Shown here piece after piece: positions 18,294 through 29,000 of a stretch of DNA of 64,000 nucleotides (its first letter is position 1; each line of letters begins with the position of its first letter). The notes beneath the pieces are model-generated. The model ran no database searches. It saw nothing but the letters and a program-made list of their open reading frames with translations, and was not told the origin of the DNA. Origin of the DNA: JAKZVK01 sp965248255 (GTDB lineage Bacteria; Acidobacteriota; Terriglobia; Bryobacterales; UBA6623); contig CBDFIW010000002.1 in the NCBI GenBank assembly GCA_965248255.1, forward strand, positions 1,170,062 to 1,234,061. Direction: 5' to 3'. The translations under genes and the position numbers were made by a program.

Positions 18294-20507
18294 ATGGCTA
18301 TGTACCCCTTCAGGGCTCTGTGTGCCCCTGCTCTCCTGATTTGTCTGGCTTCGTCAGCACTCGGCGATGAAAAGCCCGAACCCGGCCTCTCTCGCCTCGG
18401 CGAGGCCTTCGACTCGGGTCCCCGACTCAAGCCCTGGAAGATGGAGGGCTTGGGAAAGGTCGATTTCCCCATCACCACGTCGCACCCTGAGGCTCAGGAG
18501 TGGTTCAACCAAGGCGTCGCCCTGCTGCACGTCTATTTTCGAAACGAAGCGGAGCGAAGCTTTCGGTGGGTGCTGAAGCTCGATCCTGATTGCGCGATGG
18601 CGTATTGGGGACTTTCGATGACAACGTTTGGGAAGCGCTCGCGCCAGTTTCTCGACCTGGCTCTCGAACGTCGCGACAAGGTCAGCGAGCGGGAGAGCCG
18701 CTGGATTGAAGTCTGGGATGCCCGTACGGTGCCGGACACTCCAGAGGAACTGTCCGAGAGCGTCAGGACCCGTCCGCTCCGCGAGAGGGAGTTCACCAGG
18801 CGTATGGAACGGCTGCTGTTTGATTACCCCGATGAAGTCGAGTTCCGCGTCTTCTACGGACATGAGTGCTACCGCCGGGCGCGACGCGGCCGACACTCAG
18901 ACGACGACCGCGCGCCGGATCGCCTCGCCTGCGAAACCGTGCTCCAACAGGTCCTCGACGCCAATCCCGACCATCCCGGAGCCCATCACTATCGTGTTCA
19001 CAACTGGGACGGCCCCGACGCGACAGTCGTCCTCGACAGCGCTCGTCGGCTGGGCCGGCTGGCCACCGATTCGGGTCACGGCCTACACATGCCGGGCCAC
19101 ATTTTCAGCGGTCTCGGTATGTGGCACGAGGCCGCCATCGCTCAGGACACCGCGAATCGAACCGAGCTCGCTTATCAACGTGAGCACAACATGCTGCCTT
19201 CGGACTCCTGGAATTATCGCCACAACCGTGACTATCTGTGCTACGTGCAGGAGCAGCTCGGCATGGCGGAAGAAGCTCTGCGGGGTGCTCGGGAGTTGGC
19301 AGGTGCCGTCGCCTTAGGTCGAGAGGCACGCTCTTTGCAGCGGGTTCTCATCAAGTTCGAGCACTGGGAGGAACTTGTAGGAGACAATCCGCCTCCCTGG
19401 AACGAGAAGGGCCTGTCCGCCCGAATCAACAAGTTGTACGGTCGAACTTTGGCACAGATTGGCCTGGGTAATCGGAAGGAGGCTCGGGAAGAGTTCGAGC
19501 GATTTCGCCAGCTCAACGACGAGGTGGAGAAGAGTCACCCCTTAGACAAACAACTCTACCACTTCCAGTCGCTCGAACTTCGCTCCCGGCTTGCACTCGC
19601 TGACGACGACGTTCACCGCGGGCTGCGGCTCCTTACCGAAGCGGCTGAGGCAGAAGCGGCGTTTCGCAAGGTGCACAATGACCCTCCTCACGATCAGCAC
19701 TTCCTCTATAACGCTCTGGGCTGGGAGTACCTCCGCCTACGCAGCCCTCTGTTAGCTGCGCGCGCCTTTGAGAAAACGCTGGAGACGGTTCGTAATGACG
19801 GCTTTGCCCTTGCGGGTCTGGTCGAGGCCTACCTGGGCATCAGCGAGCGCGACAAGGCCCAGCACGCCTACTCCCGTTTGCTACACGTCTGGTCGCGGGC
19901 CGACTCCGGCCTGAAGTGGTTTGAGCGGGCCAAGGCCGCTGCGGAACAAGCCGCACTCAGCGCGGCACCCGAGGATGATTCGCCGGCCCCGCAGCGGACG
20001 TATGATCCCGCCCGGCTGACGGACGCCGGTCCGAACGAGTGGCGGCCCAATCCGGCTCCTCGTCTGACCGTCGTCGACTCCGAGAAAGGCAAGGTGACGC
20101 TCGACGATTACCGTGGCAAGACCGTCGTGCTGGCCTTTGTCGCGGACGCGGAATGTGATTCTTGCCTGGCCGGGCTCGATAAGCTTGCCGCGAAGCGTAA
20201 AGAGCTTGACGAAAAGAACGCTGTCGTCGTAGCCGTCGTGCCGGTGGAACCGGCTCGACTTGCCCAACTCAAAAAAGAGAAAGAACTGTCATTTGACCTG
20301 TGCTCTGACACCCAATGGGTAAGTGGCAGGCGCTTCCAGTCCTACGACGAGTTCGAAGAGATCCGGCTGAACTCCACGATACTGATCGACGCCGAAGGCC
20401 GAATCCACTGGGCGAAGTACGGGGGCAAAGCCTTTGAAAACATAGAGATGCTCCTTGAGATGATCGGCACCGTTAACCGCATGGCGATTCGGCTTAATAG
20501 TCTGTGA
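18294..20507 (+). CDS. Exported TPR protein with C-terminal redoxin domain
   Basis: 737 aa. A signal peptide (ALLICLASSALGDEK) precedes a TPR-type region (about residues 50-560; HPEAQEWFNQGVALLHVYFRNEAERSF, WVLKLDPDCAMAYWGLSMTT). The C-terminal 150 residues are an AhpC/TSA-like thioredoxin fold: NPAPRLTVVDSEKGKVTLDDYRGKTVVLAFVADAECDSCL, with C-x-x-C at about residues 621-624, and STILIDAEGRIHWAKYGG near 700. HxxxG-H clusters in the first half (HPGAHHYRVHNWDGPD; HMPGHIF) resemble a metal-binding TPR family of Acidobacteriota-like genomes. Likely a periplasmic redox or scaffold protein. Specific partners unknown. Confidence 0.78.
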   Translation: MAMYPFRALCAPALLICLASSALGDEKPEPGLSRLGEAFDSGPRLKPWKMEGLGKVDFPITTSHPEAQEWFNQGVALLHVYFRNEAERSFRWVLKLDPDCAMAYWGLSMTTFGKRSRQFLDLALERRDKVSERESRWIEVWDARTVPDTPEELSESVRTRPLREREFTRRMERLLFDYPDEVEFRVFYGHECYRRARRGRHSDDDRAPDRLACETVLQQVLDANPDHPGAHHYRVHNWDGPDATVVLDSARRLGRLATDSGHGLHMPGHIFSGLGMWHEAAIAQDTANRTELAYQREHNMLPSDSWNYRHNRDYLCYVQEQLGMAEEALRGARELAGAVALGREARSLQRVLIKFEHWEELVGDNPPPWNEKGLSARINKLYGRTLAQIGLGNRKEAREEFERFRQLNDEVEKSHPLDKQLYHFQSLELRSRLALADDDVHRGLRLLTEAAEAEAAFRKVHNDPPHDQHFLYNALGWEYLRLRSPLLAARAFEKTLETVRNDGFALAGLVEAYLGISERDKAQHAYSRLLHVWSRADSGLKWFERAKAAAEQAALSAAPEDDSPAPQRTYDPARLTDAGPNEWRPNPAPRLTVVDSEKGKVTLDDYRGKTVVLAFVADAECDSCLAGLDKLAAKRKELDEKNAVVVAVVPVEPARLAQLKKEKELSFDLCSDTQWVSGRRFQSYDEFEEIRLNSTILIDAEGRIHWAKYGGKAFENIEMLLEMIGTVNRMAIRLNSL

Positions 20508-20562
20508 CAACGCTAGGCGCTCGAACGGCAGGCTATGCATGCGAGTCTTCTGTCGCGGGCGA

Positions 20563-21259
20563 CTACTTCATACCGTCCAGCCCAGCCGGGGAGGATCGCT
20601 GCTTCTGCCAGATGTTGTCCAGCTGCACAAAACTCCGCGAGCGAAACACCGAGCTCAGACCGGCCTTTGCCGCGAACGTATCGAGTGCACCTTCGGAAGG
20701 GAATCCCATAGCGGGCAACAGACGCCTGCCGACCGTTGCGAGCCAGCCGGGAACGGTCAAGTCCGTGTAAACCAAGTACCCCCCCCGGCCTGAGCACTCG
20801 CACCATCTCGACCAGCGCCCGCTCGTAGCTGGGGATATAGTGGGTCGTCTTGCTGGTCGCGACAATATCGAACTCCTCGTCACCGAATGCCAGGCCGGTC
20901 GCATCCATTACCTCAAACTGCAGATTCGACAAAGCGCCAGACGCTCGCGCGGCCTCGATCTGCTCCGGATCGATGTCAACACCGACGACGGACAGCGACC
21001 GTGTTTCGGCAACCCTTCGGGCCGTGGCGCCCACGCCGCAACCGACGTCGAGGTACCGCCATCCCGGCTGGACTTCAATTCTGTCGAGCAGACTCTCCGC
21101 ATGCCCCGCCACCCCGGCAGCGTGTCCGGGAGAGTTCACAAACAGTTTCTCAACCGCTGTCATCCTCATGCTGGTTCCTTTCCATGGCTCCAGGAGCAAA
21201 CCGGCGGCCCCTGCCGAGACGCCCACTCCGGTTGCCAGCATCCATTTCCTTCTTGTCAT
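20563..21259 (-). pseudogene. Class I SAM methyltransferase, frameshifted at a C8/G8 run
   Basis: The N-terminal part has the SAM motif YLDVGCGVGATARRVAE and motif II VGVDIDPEQI, then reaches VLRPGG. There a run of eight C's on the plus strand (20779-20786) throws the frame. Reading seven gives YLVYTDLTVPGWLATVGRRL and a normal C-terminus ending at 20563; the unshifted frame runs into nonsense to 20513. ATG 21259 has GGAGG 7 nt upstream and yields MTRRKWMLATGVGVSAGAAG, a Tat- or membrane-anchor-like N-terminus. ATG 21169, also with AAAGGA upstream, would give a cytosolic form. The break may be a true mutation, phase variation or a homopolymer sequencing error. Confidence 0.75.
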
Positions 21260-21384
21260 TGTGTAGCCCTCCATCTATCCCGCATTTCCAATTTGATTCA
21301 AACCTCTCGACCTTCCGGCGGCCTTGAGCGTCTTTATTCATAGGGGCTAGAGCCCGATGAGGACGCCATGGAGGCCAACACCCA

Positions 21385-22716
21385 ATGGGTGAAAAACAAA
21401 ACAAGCCGTTCCAGCTAAGCTTCAACGGTTTGTTGAAAGTCGATTTCCAAGGATCGCGTGTCACTTCCGACGGCGGGCTGATCCTGGTTCGGGAGTTGGA
21501 CGAACGGCTCGGGCTCGGGAAGCTGATCGAGGAGCATCTCAGCGACTCGCGACAAGGCTTGAACAAGAAGTTCCCGCTGGCCGATCTGCTGCGGCAGTCG
21601 GTTTACAGCCGACTCGCCGGCTACGAGGACCTCAATGACGCCGTTCGAGTATCCGCCGATCCGACCTTTCGCTTGATCGGCTCGCAGAAGAACTGGGATC
21701 GCGGCGGGGCGCTCACCTCGCGGCTACAGAGCTTCGAGACAGGGCTGCTCGCGAGTGAGGAGAATCTGCTGGGATTGATGGCGGTGAACCGCGAGTTGGT
21801 CGCGCAAGCCGAGACGACGGACGACTGCGAGCGCGTCGTTCTCGACATGGACTCCACCGAGAGCCCCGTCCATGGCCAACAAGAAGGCAGCGCCTATAAC
21901 GGCCATTTCGAGTCCATCTGCTACCACCCACTGTTGCTGTTCAACCAGCACGGCGATTGTCTGGCCGCCAAGCTGCGTCCCGGCAATGTGCACAGCGCTG
22001 ACGACTGGGACGAGTTGCTGCTGCCGGAGATCGAGCGCCAACAGGCTGCGGGCAAACAGGTCACCTTCCGCGGCGATGCGGCCTTTGCTAAGCCGGAGAT
22101 TTATGAGTCTTCGGAGAAACGCGGAGTGCAGTACGCCATTCGCATTCCGGCCAACAAGAGCCTGGAATTGGAGATCGAAGACATCTTGTTTCGCCCGCCG
22201 GGAAGGCCCTCCCGGAAGCCCTTGGTGCGCTACAAGAGTTTTCGCTATCAGGCGGAGAGTTGGTCGCAGGCGAGGCGGATCGTCGCCCAGGTCGAACATC
22301 ACCAGGGCGAGCTGTTCCCGCGGGTCGGATTCATCGTGACGAGCCTGCGCTTGCCAAGCCGCTCGGTGGTGCGCTTCTACAACAAGCGCGGCACGGCCGA
22401 GCAGTGGATCAAGGAAGGCAAACAGGCCACGCACTGGACGCGGCTGTCGTGCCATCGCTTCCGGGCCAACGAAGTGCGACTGCAACTCAGCGTGCTGGCC
22501 TATAACCTGGGCAACTTGTGGCGGCGGCTGGGGCTGCCGCACAGGATCAAGAGCTGGTCGCTGACGAGCTTGCAGCAGCGGCTAATGAAGACCGGCGGCC
22601 GTCTGGTCAAACATGCCCGCTACTACTGGTTGCTGTTGGCCCAGGGACATCTGAACCGGCGGCTGTTCGGTGACATGCTGAGCAGGATCTGGGCGCTGCC
22701 TGTGCCCGGAGGGTAA
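21385..22716 (+). CDS. IS1380-family transposase
   Basis: Full-length 443-aa transposase. The N-terminus KPFQLSFNGLLKVDFQGSRVTSDGGLILVRELDERLGL is typical of IS1380, as are YSRLAGYEDLNDAVRVSADP, the first catalytic Asp in VVLDMDSTESPVHGQQEGS, the second region VTFRGDAAFAKPEIYE and the Glu region YNKRGTAEQWIKEGKQ. The catalytic residues are present, so it may be active. I could not identify its terminal inverted repeats by eye. The 317 nt after the stop up to 23033 hold no gene and may include the right end. Confidence 0.9.
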   Translation: MGEKQNKPFQLSFNGLLKVDFQGSRVTSDGGLILVRELDERLGLGKLIEEHLSDSRQGLNKKFPLADLLRQSVYSRLAGYEDLNDAVRVSADPTFRLIGSQKNWDRGGALTSRLQSFETGLLASEENLLGLMAVNRELVAQAETTDDCERVVLDMDSTESPVHGQQEGSAYNGHFESICYHPLLLFNQHGDCLAAKLRPGNVHSADDWDELLLPEIERQQAAGKQVTFRGDAAFAKPEIYESSEKRGVQYAIRIPANKSLELEIEDILFRPPGRPSRKPLVRYKSFRYQAESWSQARRIVAQVEHHQGELFPRVGFIVTSLRLPSRSVVRFYNKRGTAEQWIKEGKQATHWTRLSCHRFRANEVRLQLSVLAYNLGNLWRRLGLPHRIKSWSLTSLQQRLMKTGGRLVKHARYYWLLLAQGHLNRRLFGDMLSRIWALPVPGG

Positions 22717-23033
22717 CGCGGCGAGCGCGGGGCAGCCGGAGCGGGGAGTTGCCGAGAGGCAAGGTCGGAGCGGTGTCGGCAGAGTGGCCGCTGGCGTTGC
22801 CGGAACGCCTTGACCGGACCCGATCTGAAGGCGGACCGGCGAAGAAAGCAGGATCGAACGTGAAAGCAGTGCGAAAACGTTGCACCGCAGCCGTGGCTCG
22901 CCTATGCTGTCAGTACCGGGATGGCCAAAACGGTAATCCTGGTCAAGGCCAGCTAGGGTGGCCATTGCTCTGCCCTCGGAAGATTCTGGTGTATTCTTGG
23001 ACTATAAGGGCCTGACAATGGGGAGCGAAATCG

Positions 23034-26000
23034 GTGCACAAAATCCTAAGAGCAGAGAGCAGACCCGCCGTATCAACGGGGCATGATTGTCAGGGCTCGC
23101 CATCTCTTTCATGCCAAGTCTTGCCGAAAGTATCACTCTTGAATGATCCGCTCCGCTACGGCGGGGGACTAGCCCGCTTCGCTGCGGCACTGCTGCTGAT
23201 CGCCTTCGCCCTGCCGTTCATCCCCGCCGCTGAGGCCCAAACCGGCATCGGGACCATCACCACCGTCGCGGGCACCGGAGAGGGCAGCTTCGGCGGAGAC
23301 GGGGGTCCGGCGGTCAGGTCGCAGCTCCACGAACCCCGTGGCGTGGCGGTGGACGGGGCGGGCAACCTCTACATCGCCGATTCCCAAAACAATCGTATCC
23401 GCAAGGTAGACTCCACGGGGACCATCACCACCGTCGCGGGCACGGGAGCATTCGGCTTCAGCGGGGACGGGGGTCCGGCGGTCAGGTCGCAACTCTACTT
23501 CCCCAGTGGCGTGACGGTGGACGGGGCGGGCAACCTCTACATCGCCGATTCCGGCAACCACCGCATCCGCAAGGTGGATTCGAGGGGGACCATCACCACG
23601 GTCGCCGGGACGGGGTTCGGATTCAGCAGCGGGGACGGAGGTCCGGCGGTCGAGGCCCGGCTAAGCTACCCCGAAGGAGTGGCGCTGGACGGGGCGGGCA
23701 ATCTCTACATCGCCGCTTCCGGCAACCACCGCATCCGCAAGGTGGATTCGAGGGGAACCATCACCACCATCGCGGGGACGGGAGAGAGCGGTTTCAGCGG
23801 GGACGGGGGTCCGGCGGTCAGGTCGCAACTCTACTTCCCCACAGGCGTGGCGCTGGACGGGGCGGGCAACCTCTACATCGGCGATCTCTACAACCACCGT
23901 ATCCGCAAGGTGGATTCGAGGGGAACCATCACCACCATCGCGGGGACGGGAGAGAGCGGTTTCAGCGGGGACGGGGGTCCGGCGATCGCGGCGCAGTTCA
24001 ACAGCCCCACAGGCGTGGCGCTGGACGGGGCGGGCAACCTCTACATCGGCGATCTCTACAACCACCGTATCCGCAAGGTGGATTCGAGGGGGACCATCAC
24101 CACCATCGCGGGGAAGGGAGTGCCACCAGGTTTCAGCGGGGACGGGGGGCCAGCGACCGAGGCGCACCTCTACGCCCCCTGGGGCGTGGCGGCGGACGGG
24201 GCGGGTAATCTCTACATCGCCGATACCTCCAACCACCGCATTCGCAAGGTGATACCCGGCGGAAGCGAATGGTTCTCCATTTCAGCCGCGACGCCGTACA
24301 GCCTGACGGTGGAGTGGAAGGAGCCGGAGAATACCGGGTCGGCCATCACCGATTATGACGTGCGGTACCGGGAAGTCGGCAGCGGCGGCGACTTCATCGA
24401 TGCGCGGCACGAGGGGACGGCCCGTACCGCGACGCTCACGGGACTGAGACCGGGCACGGCCTACGAGGTGCAGGTGCGGGCGAGCAACGCCACGGGAACG
24501 GGCGCCTGGTCGCAGTTGGGCGTAGTGAGGACCAGCCCCCTGCAAACGGGAGATCAGATCTATTACTTCCCGCATCTTGCGGCGGGAGCGAGTTGGCAAA
24601 CCACGATCACCTATATCAACTATTCCTCGGAGGTAGTGAGCTGCACAACCGAGTTCCTTTCCGATCAGGGAACTCCGCTGCTGGTCTCGTTTGCGGATCG
24701 GGGAACGGTGGTCAGCCGCAGCGACGTTCTGCCGCCCCAGGGGTCCGTTCACCAGGAGACCAACGTGGGCTTGACGCTGGCGCCCGGCTGGGCGCGGGCC
24801 AGCTGCACCGGGCCGCTGAAGGCCAGCCTGCTGTTTCGTCAGCGCAACGGCGCAGGGGTGCCGGTGGCGGAAGCTGGAGTCAATGCAACGAGAGTTGCGG
24901 CCACCCGCTTTGTCGTCTTTGCGGAACAGGGAGTAGGCAAGGCTGGGACCGGAGTGGCCTATGCCAACCCATCCGCCACGGCGGCCCTGGTCACTTTCAC
25001 TGCCAAGGACGCGGAGGGGCGGGTGCTGGCTAGAGCCAATCGGACGTTGTTGGCCGGAGGGCATGATGCGCAAAATATGGCGAGCTTGTTTGGTCTCAGC
25101 AGCTTTAGCGGATCGCTGGAAATCACCTCCACGGAGCCCATCGTCAGTCTGTCGCTGAACTTCGAGGCGGCTCCCGTATTCTCCTCCCTGCCTCCGGGAG
25201 AAGTGGATGCTGCCGCGCAGGGAACGACGACCTATTACTTCCCGCATCTTGCGGTGGGAGCGAGTTGGCAAACCACCATCACCTATATCAACTACTCCTC
25301 GCAGCAGGTGAGCTGCACAACCGAGTTCATTTCCGATCACGGCAGTCCGCTGCTGGTCTCGTTTGCGGATCGGGGAACGGTGGTCAGCCGCAGCGACGTT
25401 CTGCCTGCCGGGGGGTCCGTTCACCAGGAGACCAATGTCGATCTGAGCGCTCCGCTGGCGCCCGGCTGGGCGCGGACTACCTGCTCCGGGCCGGTGAAGG
25501 CCAGCCTGCTGTTTCGTCAGTACAACAGCGCAGGGCTGCCGGTGGCGGAAGCTGGAGTCAATGCAACGAGAGTTGCGGCCATCCGGTTTGTCACCTTTGC
25601 GGAGCAGGGAGAAGGCAAGTCGGGGACCGGAGTGGCCTATGCCAACCCATCCGCCACAGCGGCCCACGTTACCTTTACTGCCAGGGACACGGAGGGACAG
25701 GTGCTGGCCAGTGTCGTTCGGACCCTGTTGGCCGAAGGGCATGACGCGCAAAATATGGCGAGCTTGTTTGGTCTCCCCAGCTTTAGCGGATCGCTGGAAA
25801 TCACCTCCACGGAGCCCATCGTCAGTCTGTCGCTGAACTTCGAGGCCGCTCCCGTATTCTCCTCCCTGCCTCCGGGAGAAGTGGATGCTGCCCCCGATGT
25901 TCCGGGGATGATTCCTATGACAGGTGCTCCGGATTTGGTGGTCCAGATTCCTTTTGTGCCGGTAAGCGATAGCGCCCCGGCAGCCGGGGCGAACTTCATC

Positions 26001-29000
26001 TTGTCGGTGACGGTGCGGAACGTTGGGGACGCGAAGGCGTCGGCCACGACGTTGCGTTATTACCGCTCGAACGAGCCGACGATATCGAGCAGCGATACGC
26101 CCGTGGGCACGGACGCGGTGAGCGCTCTTGCCGCTTCCGGAGCCAGTGCCGAGTCGATCCGGTTGACGGCCCCGGCGAGTGCCGGGACCTACTACTACGG
26201 CGCCTGTGTCGATCCCGTCAGCGGAGAGAGCCAGAGTGGGAACAACTGTTCGCAGAGCGTTCTGGTGACGGTCAGCGGGGGTGGTAGTGGCGCCGGCAAG
26301 ATGTACTGGACGGACTTGGTGACGGACAAGATCCAACGGGCCAACCTGGACGGGAGCGGGGTGGAAGACCTCGTCACCTCCACCTCGGGATTGATATATC
26401 CCAGCAGTCTGGCGCTGGACTTGGGCGCCGGCAAGATGTACTGGACGGACTCGGCGACGCACAAGATCCAGCGGGCCAATCTGGACGGGAGCGGGGTGGA
26501 AGACCTCCTCACCCGCACCTCGGGATTGCTCTGGCCCAGCAGTCTGGCGCTGGACTTGGGCGCCGGCAAGATGTACTGGACGGACGAGGATTGGGACAAG
26601 ATCCAGCGGGCCAACCTGGACGGCAGCGGGGTGGAAGACCTCGTCACCCGCACCTCGGGATTGCGCAAACCCACCGGTCTGGCGCTGGACCCGGGCGCCG
26701 GCAAGATGTACTGGACGGACTGGTTGACGACCAAGATCCAGCGGGCCAACCTGGACGGCAGCGGGGTGGAAGACCTCCTCACCTCCACCTCGGGATTGAT
26801 GTATCCCCTCAGTCTGGCGCTAGACCTGGGCGCCGGCAAGATGTACTGGACGGACTGGTACACGGACAAGATCCAGCGGGCCAACCTGGACGGGAGCGGG
26901 GTGGAAGACCTCGTCACCCTCACCTGGTACTTGGACGGTCCCACCAGTCTGGCGCTGGACTTGGGCGCCGGCAAGATGTACTGGACGGACGACGGGATGG
27001 ATAAGATCCAGCGGGCCAACCTGGACGGGAGCGGGGTGGAAGATCTCGTCACCTCGGGATTGGGCACGCCCCTCGGTCTGGCGCTGGACACCTCAGGAGC
27101 CGGAGGAGGGGGGGGCTCATCACTCCCGGATCTGGTCTTGGAGACTCCTTCCGTCAGCGTCTCCACGCTGAGGACCGCTCAATCCTTCGATTTCAGGGTA
27201 ACCGTCCGCAATCAGGGAGGCCTCCGGTCGGTCGCCACGACGTTGCGTTATTACCGCTCGAACGACCCGACGATATCGAGCAGCGATACGCCCGTGGGCA
27301 CGGACGCGGTGAGCGCTCTTGCCGCTTCCGGAGCCAGTGCCGAGTCGATCCGGTTGACGGCCCCGGCGAGTGCCGGGACCTACTACTACGGCGCCTGTGC
27401 CGATCCCGTCAGCGGAGAGAGCCGGACCGGGAACAACTGTTCGCAGAGCGTTCGGGTGACGGTCAGCGGGGGTAGCAGCGGGGGTAATAGTGGCGCCGGC
27501 AAGATGTACTGGGCGGACGCGGGGACGGCCAAGATCCAGCGGGCCAACCTGGACGGCAGCGGGGTGGAAGACCTCGTCACCTCCACCTCGGGATTGATCA
27601 CTCCCATCGGTCTGGCGCTGGACCTGGGCGCCGGCAAGATGTACTGGACGGACGAGGTGACGGACAAGATCCAGCGGGCCAATCTGGACGGCAGCGGGGT
27701 GGAAGACCTCCTCACCTTGGGATTGAGCGCGCTCTCCGGTCTGGCGCTGGACCTGGGCGCCGGCAAGATGTACTGGACGGACTCGGCGACGCACAAGATC
27801 CAGCGGGCCAACCTGGACGGCAGCGGGGTGGAAGACCTCGTCACCTTGGGATTGAGCGGTCCCCGCGGTCTGGCGCTGGACCCGGGCGCCGGCAAGATGT
27901 ACTGGACGGACGCGGTGACGGACAAGATCCAGCGGGCCAACCTGGACGGGAGCGGGGTGGAAGACCTCGTCACCTCGGGATTGCGCGCGCCCTTCGGTCT
28001 GGCGCTGGACCTGGGCGCCGGCAAGATGTACTGGACGGACGCGGTGACGGACAAGATCCAGCGGGCCAACCTGGACGGGGGCGGGGTGGAAGACCTCGTC
28101 ACCTTGGGATTGAGCGGTCCCCGCGGTCTGGCGCTGGACCTGGGCGCCGACAAGATGTACTGGACGGACTATGGGACGGCCAAGATCCAGCGGGCCAACC
28201 TGGACGGCAGCGGGGTGGAAGACCTCGGCACCTCCACCTCGGGATTGAGCGCGCCCTTCGGTCTGGCGCTGGACACCTCAGGAGCCGCAGGAGGCGGGGG
28301 TGGTAGTGGCGCCGGCAAGATGTACTGGACGGACTATGGGACGGACAAGATCCAGCGGGCCAACCTGGACGGCAGCGGGGTGGAAGACCTCGTCACCTCG
28401 GGATTGCGCGTCCCCCGCGGTCTGGCGCTGGACCTGGGCGCAGGCAAGATGTACTGGACGGACGATGGGCCGGACAAGATCCAGCGGGCCAACCTGGACG
28501 GGAGCGGGGTGGAAGACCTCGTCACCTCGGGATTGATATATCCCAGCGCCCTGGAGCTGGACCTGGGCGCCGGCAAGATGTACTGGGTGGACGGGGGGAC
28601 GCGCAAGATCCAGCGGGCCAACCTGGACGGGAGCGGGGTGGAAGACCTCGTCACCTCGGGAGTGATCGGTCCCTCCGGTCTGGCGCTGGACCCGGACGCC
28701 GGCAAGATGTACTGGACGGACGTGGGGACGCGCAAGATCCAGCGGGCCAACCTGGACGGGAGCGGGGTGGAAGACCTCCTCACCCGCACCTCGGGATTGC
28801 TCTGGCCCAGCAGTCTGGCGCTGGACTTGGGCGCCGGCAAGATGTACTGGACGGACGCGGACACAAACAAGATCCAGCGGGCCAATCTGGACGGGAGCGG
28901 GGTGGAAGACCTCCTCACCTCCACCTCGGGATTGCGCACCCCCAACAGTCTGGCGTTGGACCTGGGCGCCGGCAAGATGTACTGGGTGGACTCGAGGACG

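Noticed and set aside
24282..26462. 726-codon open frame on the minus strand inside the giant propeller gene
   Set aside because: It is the mirror of highly repetitive GC-rich coding sequence; the translation is repeated basic Gly/Arg/Gln-rich text with no family pattern.
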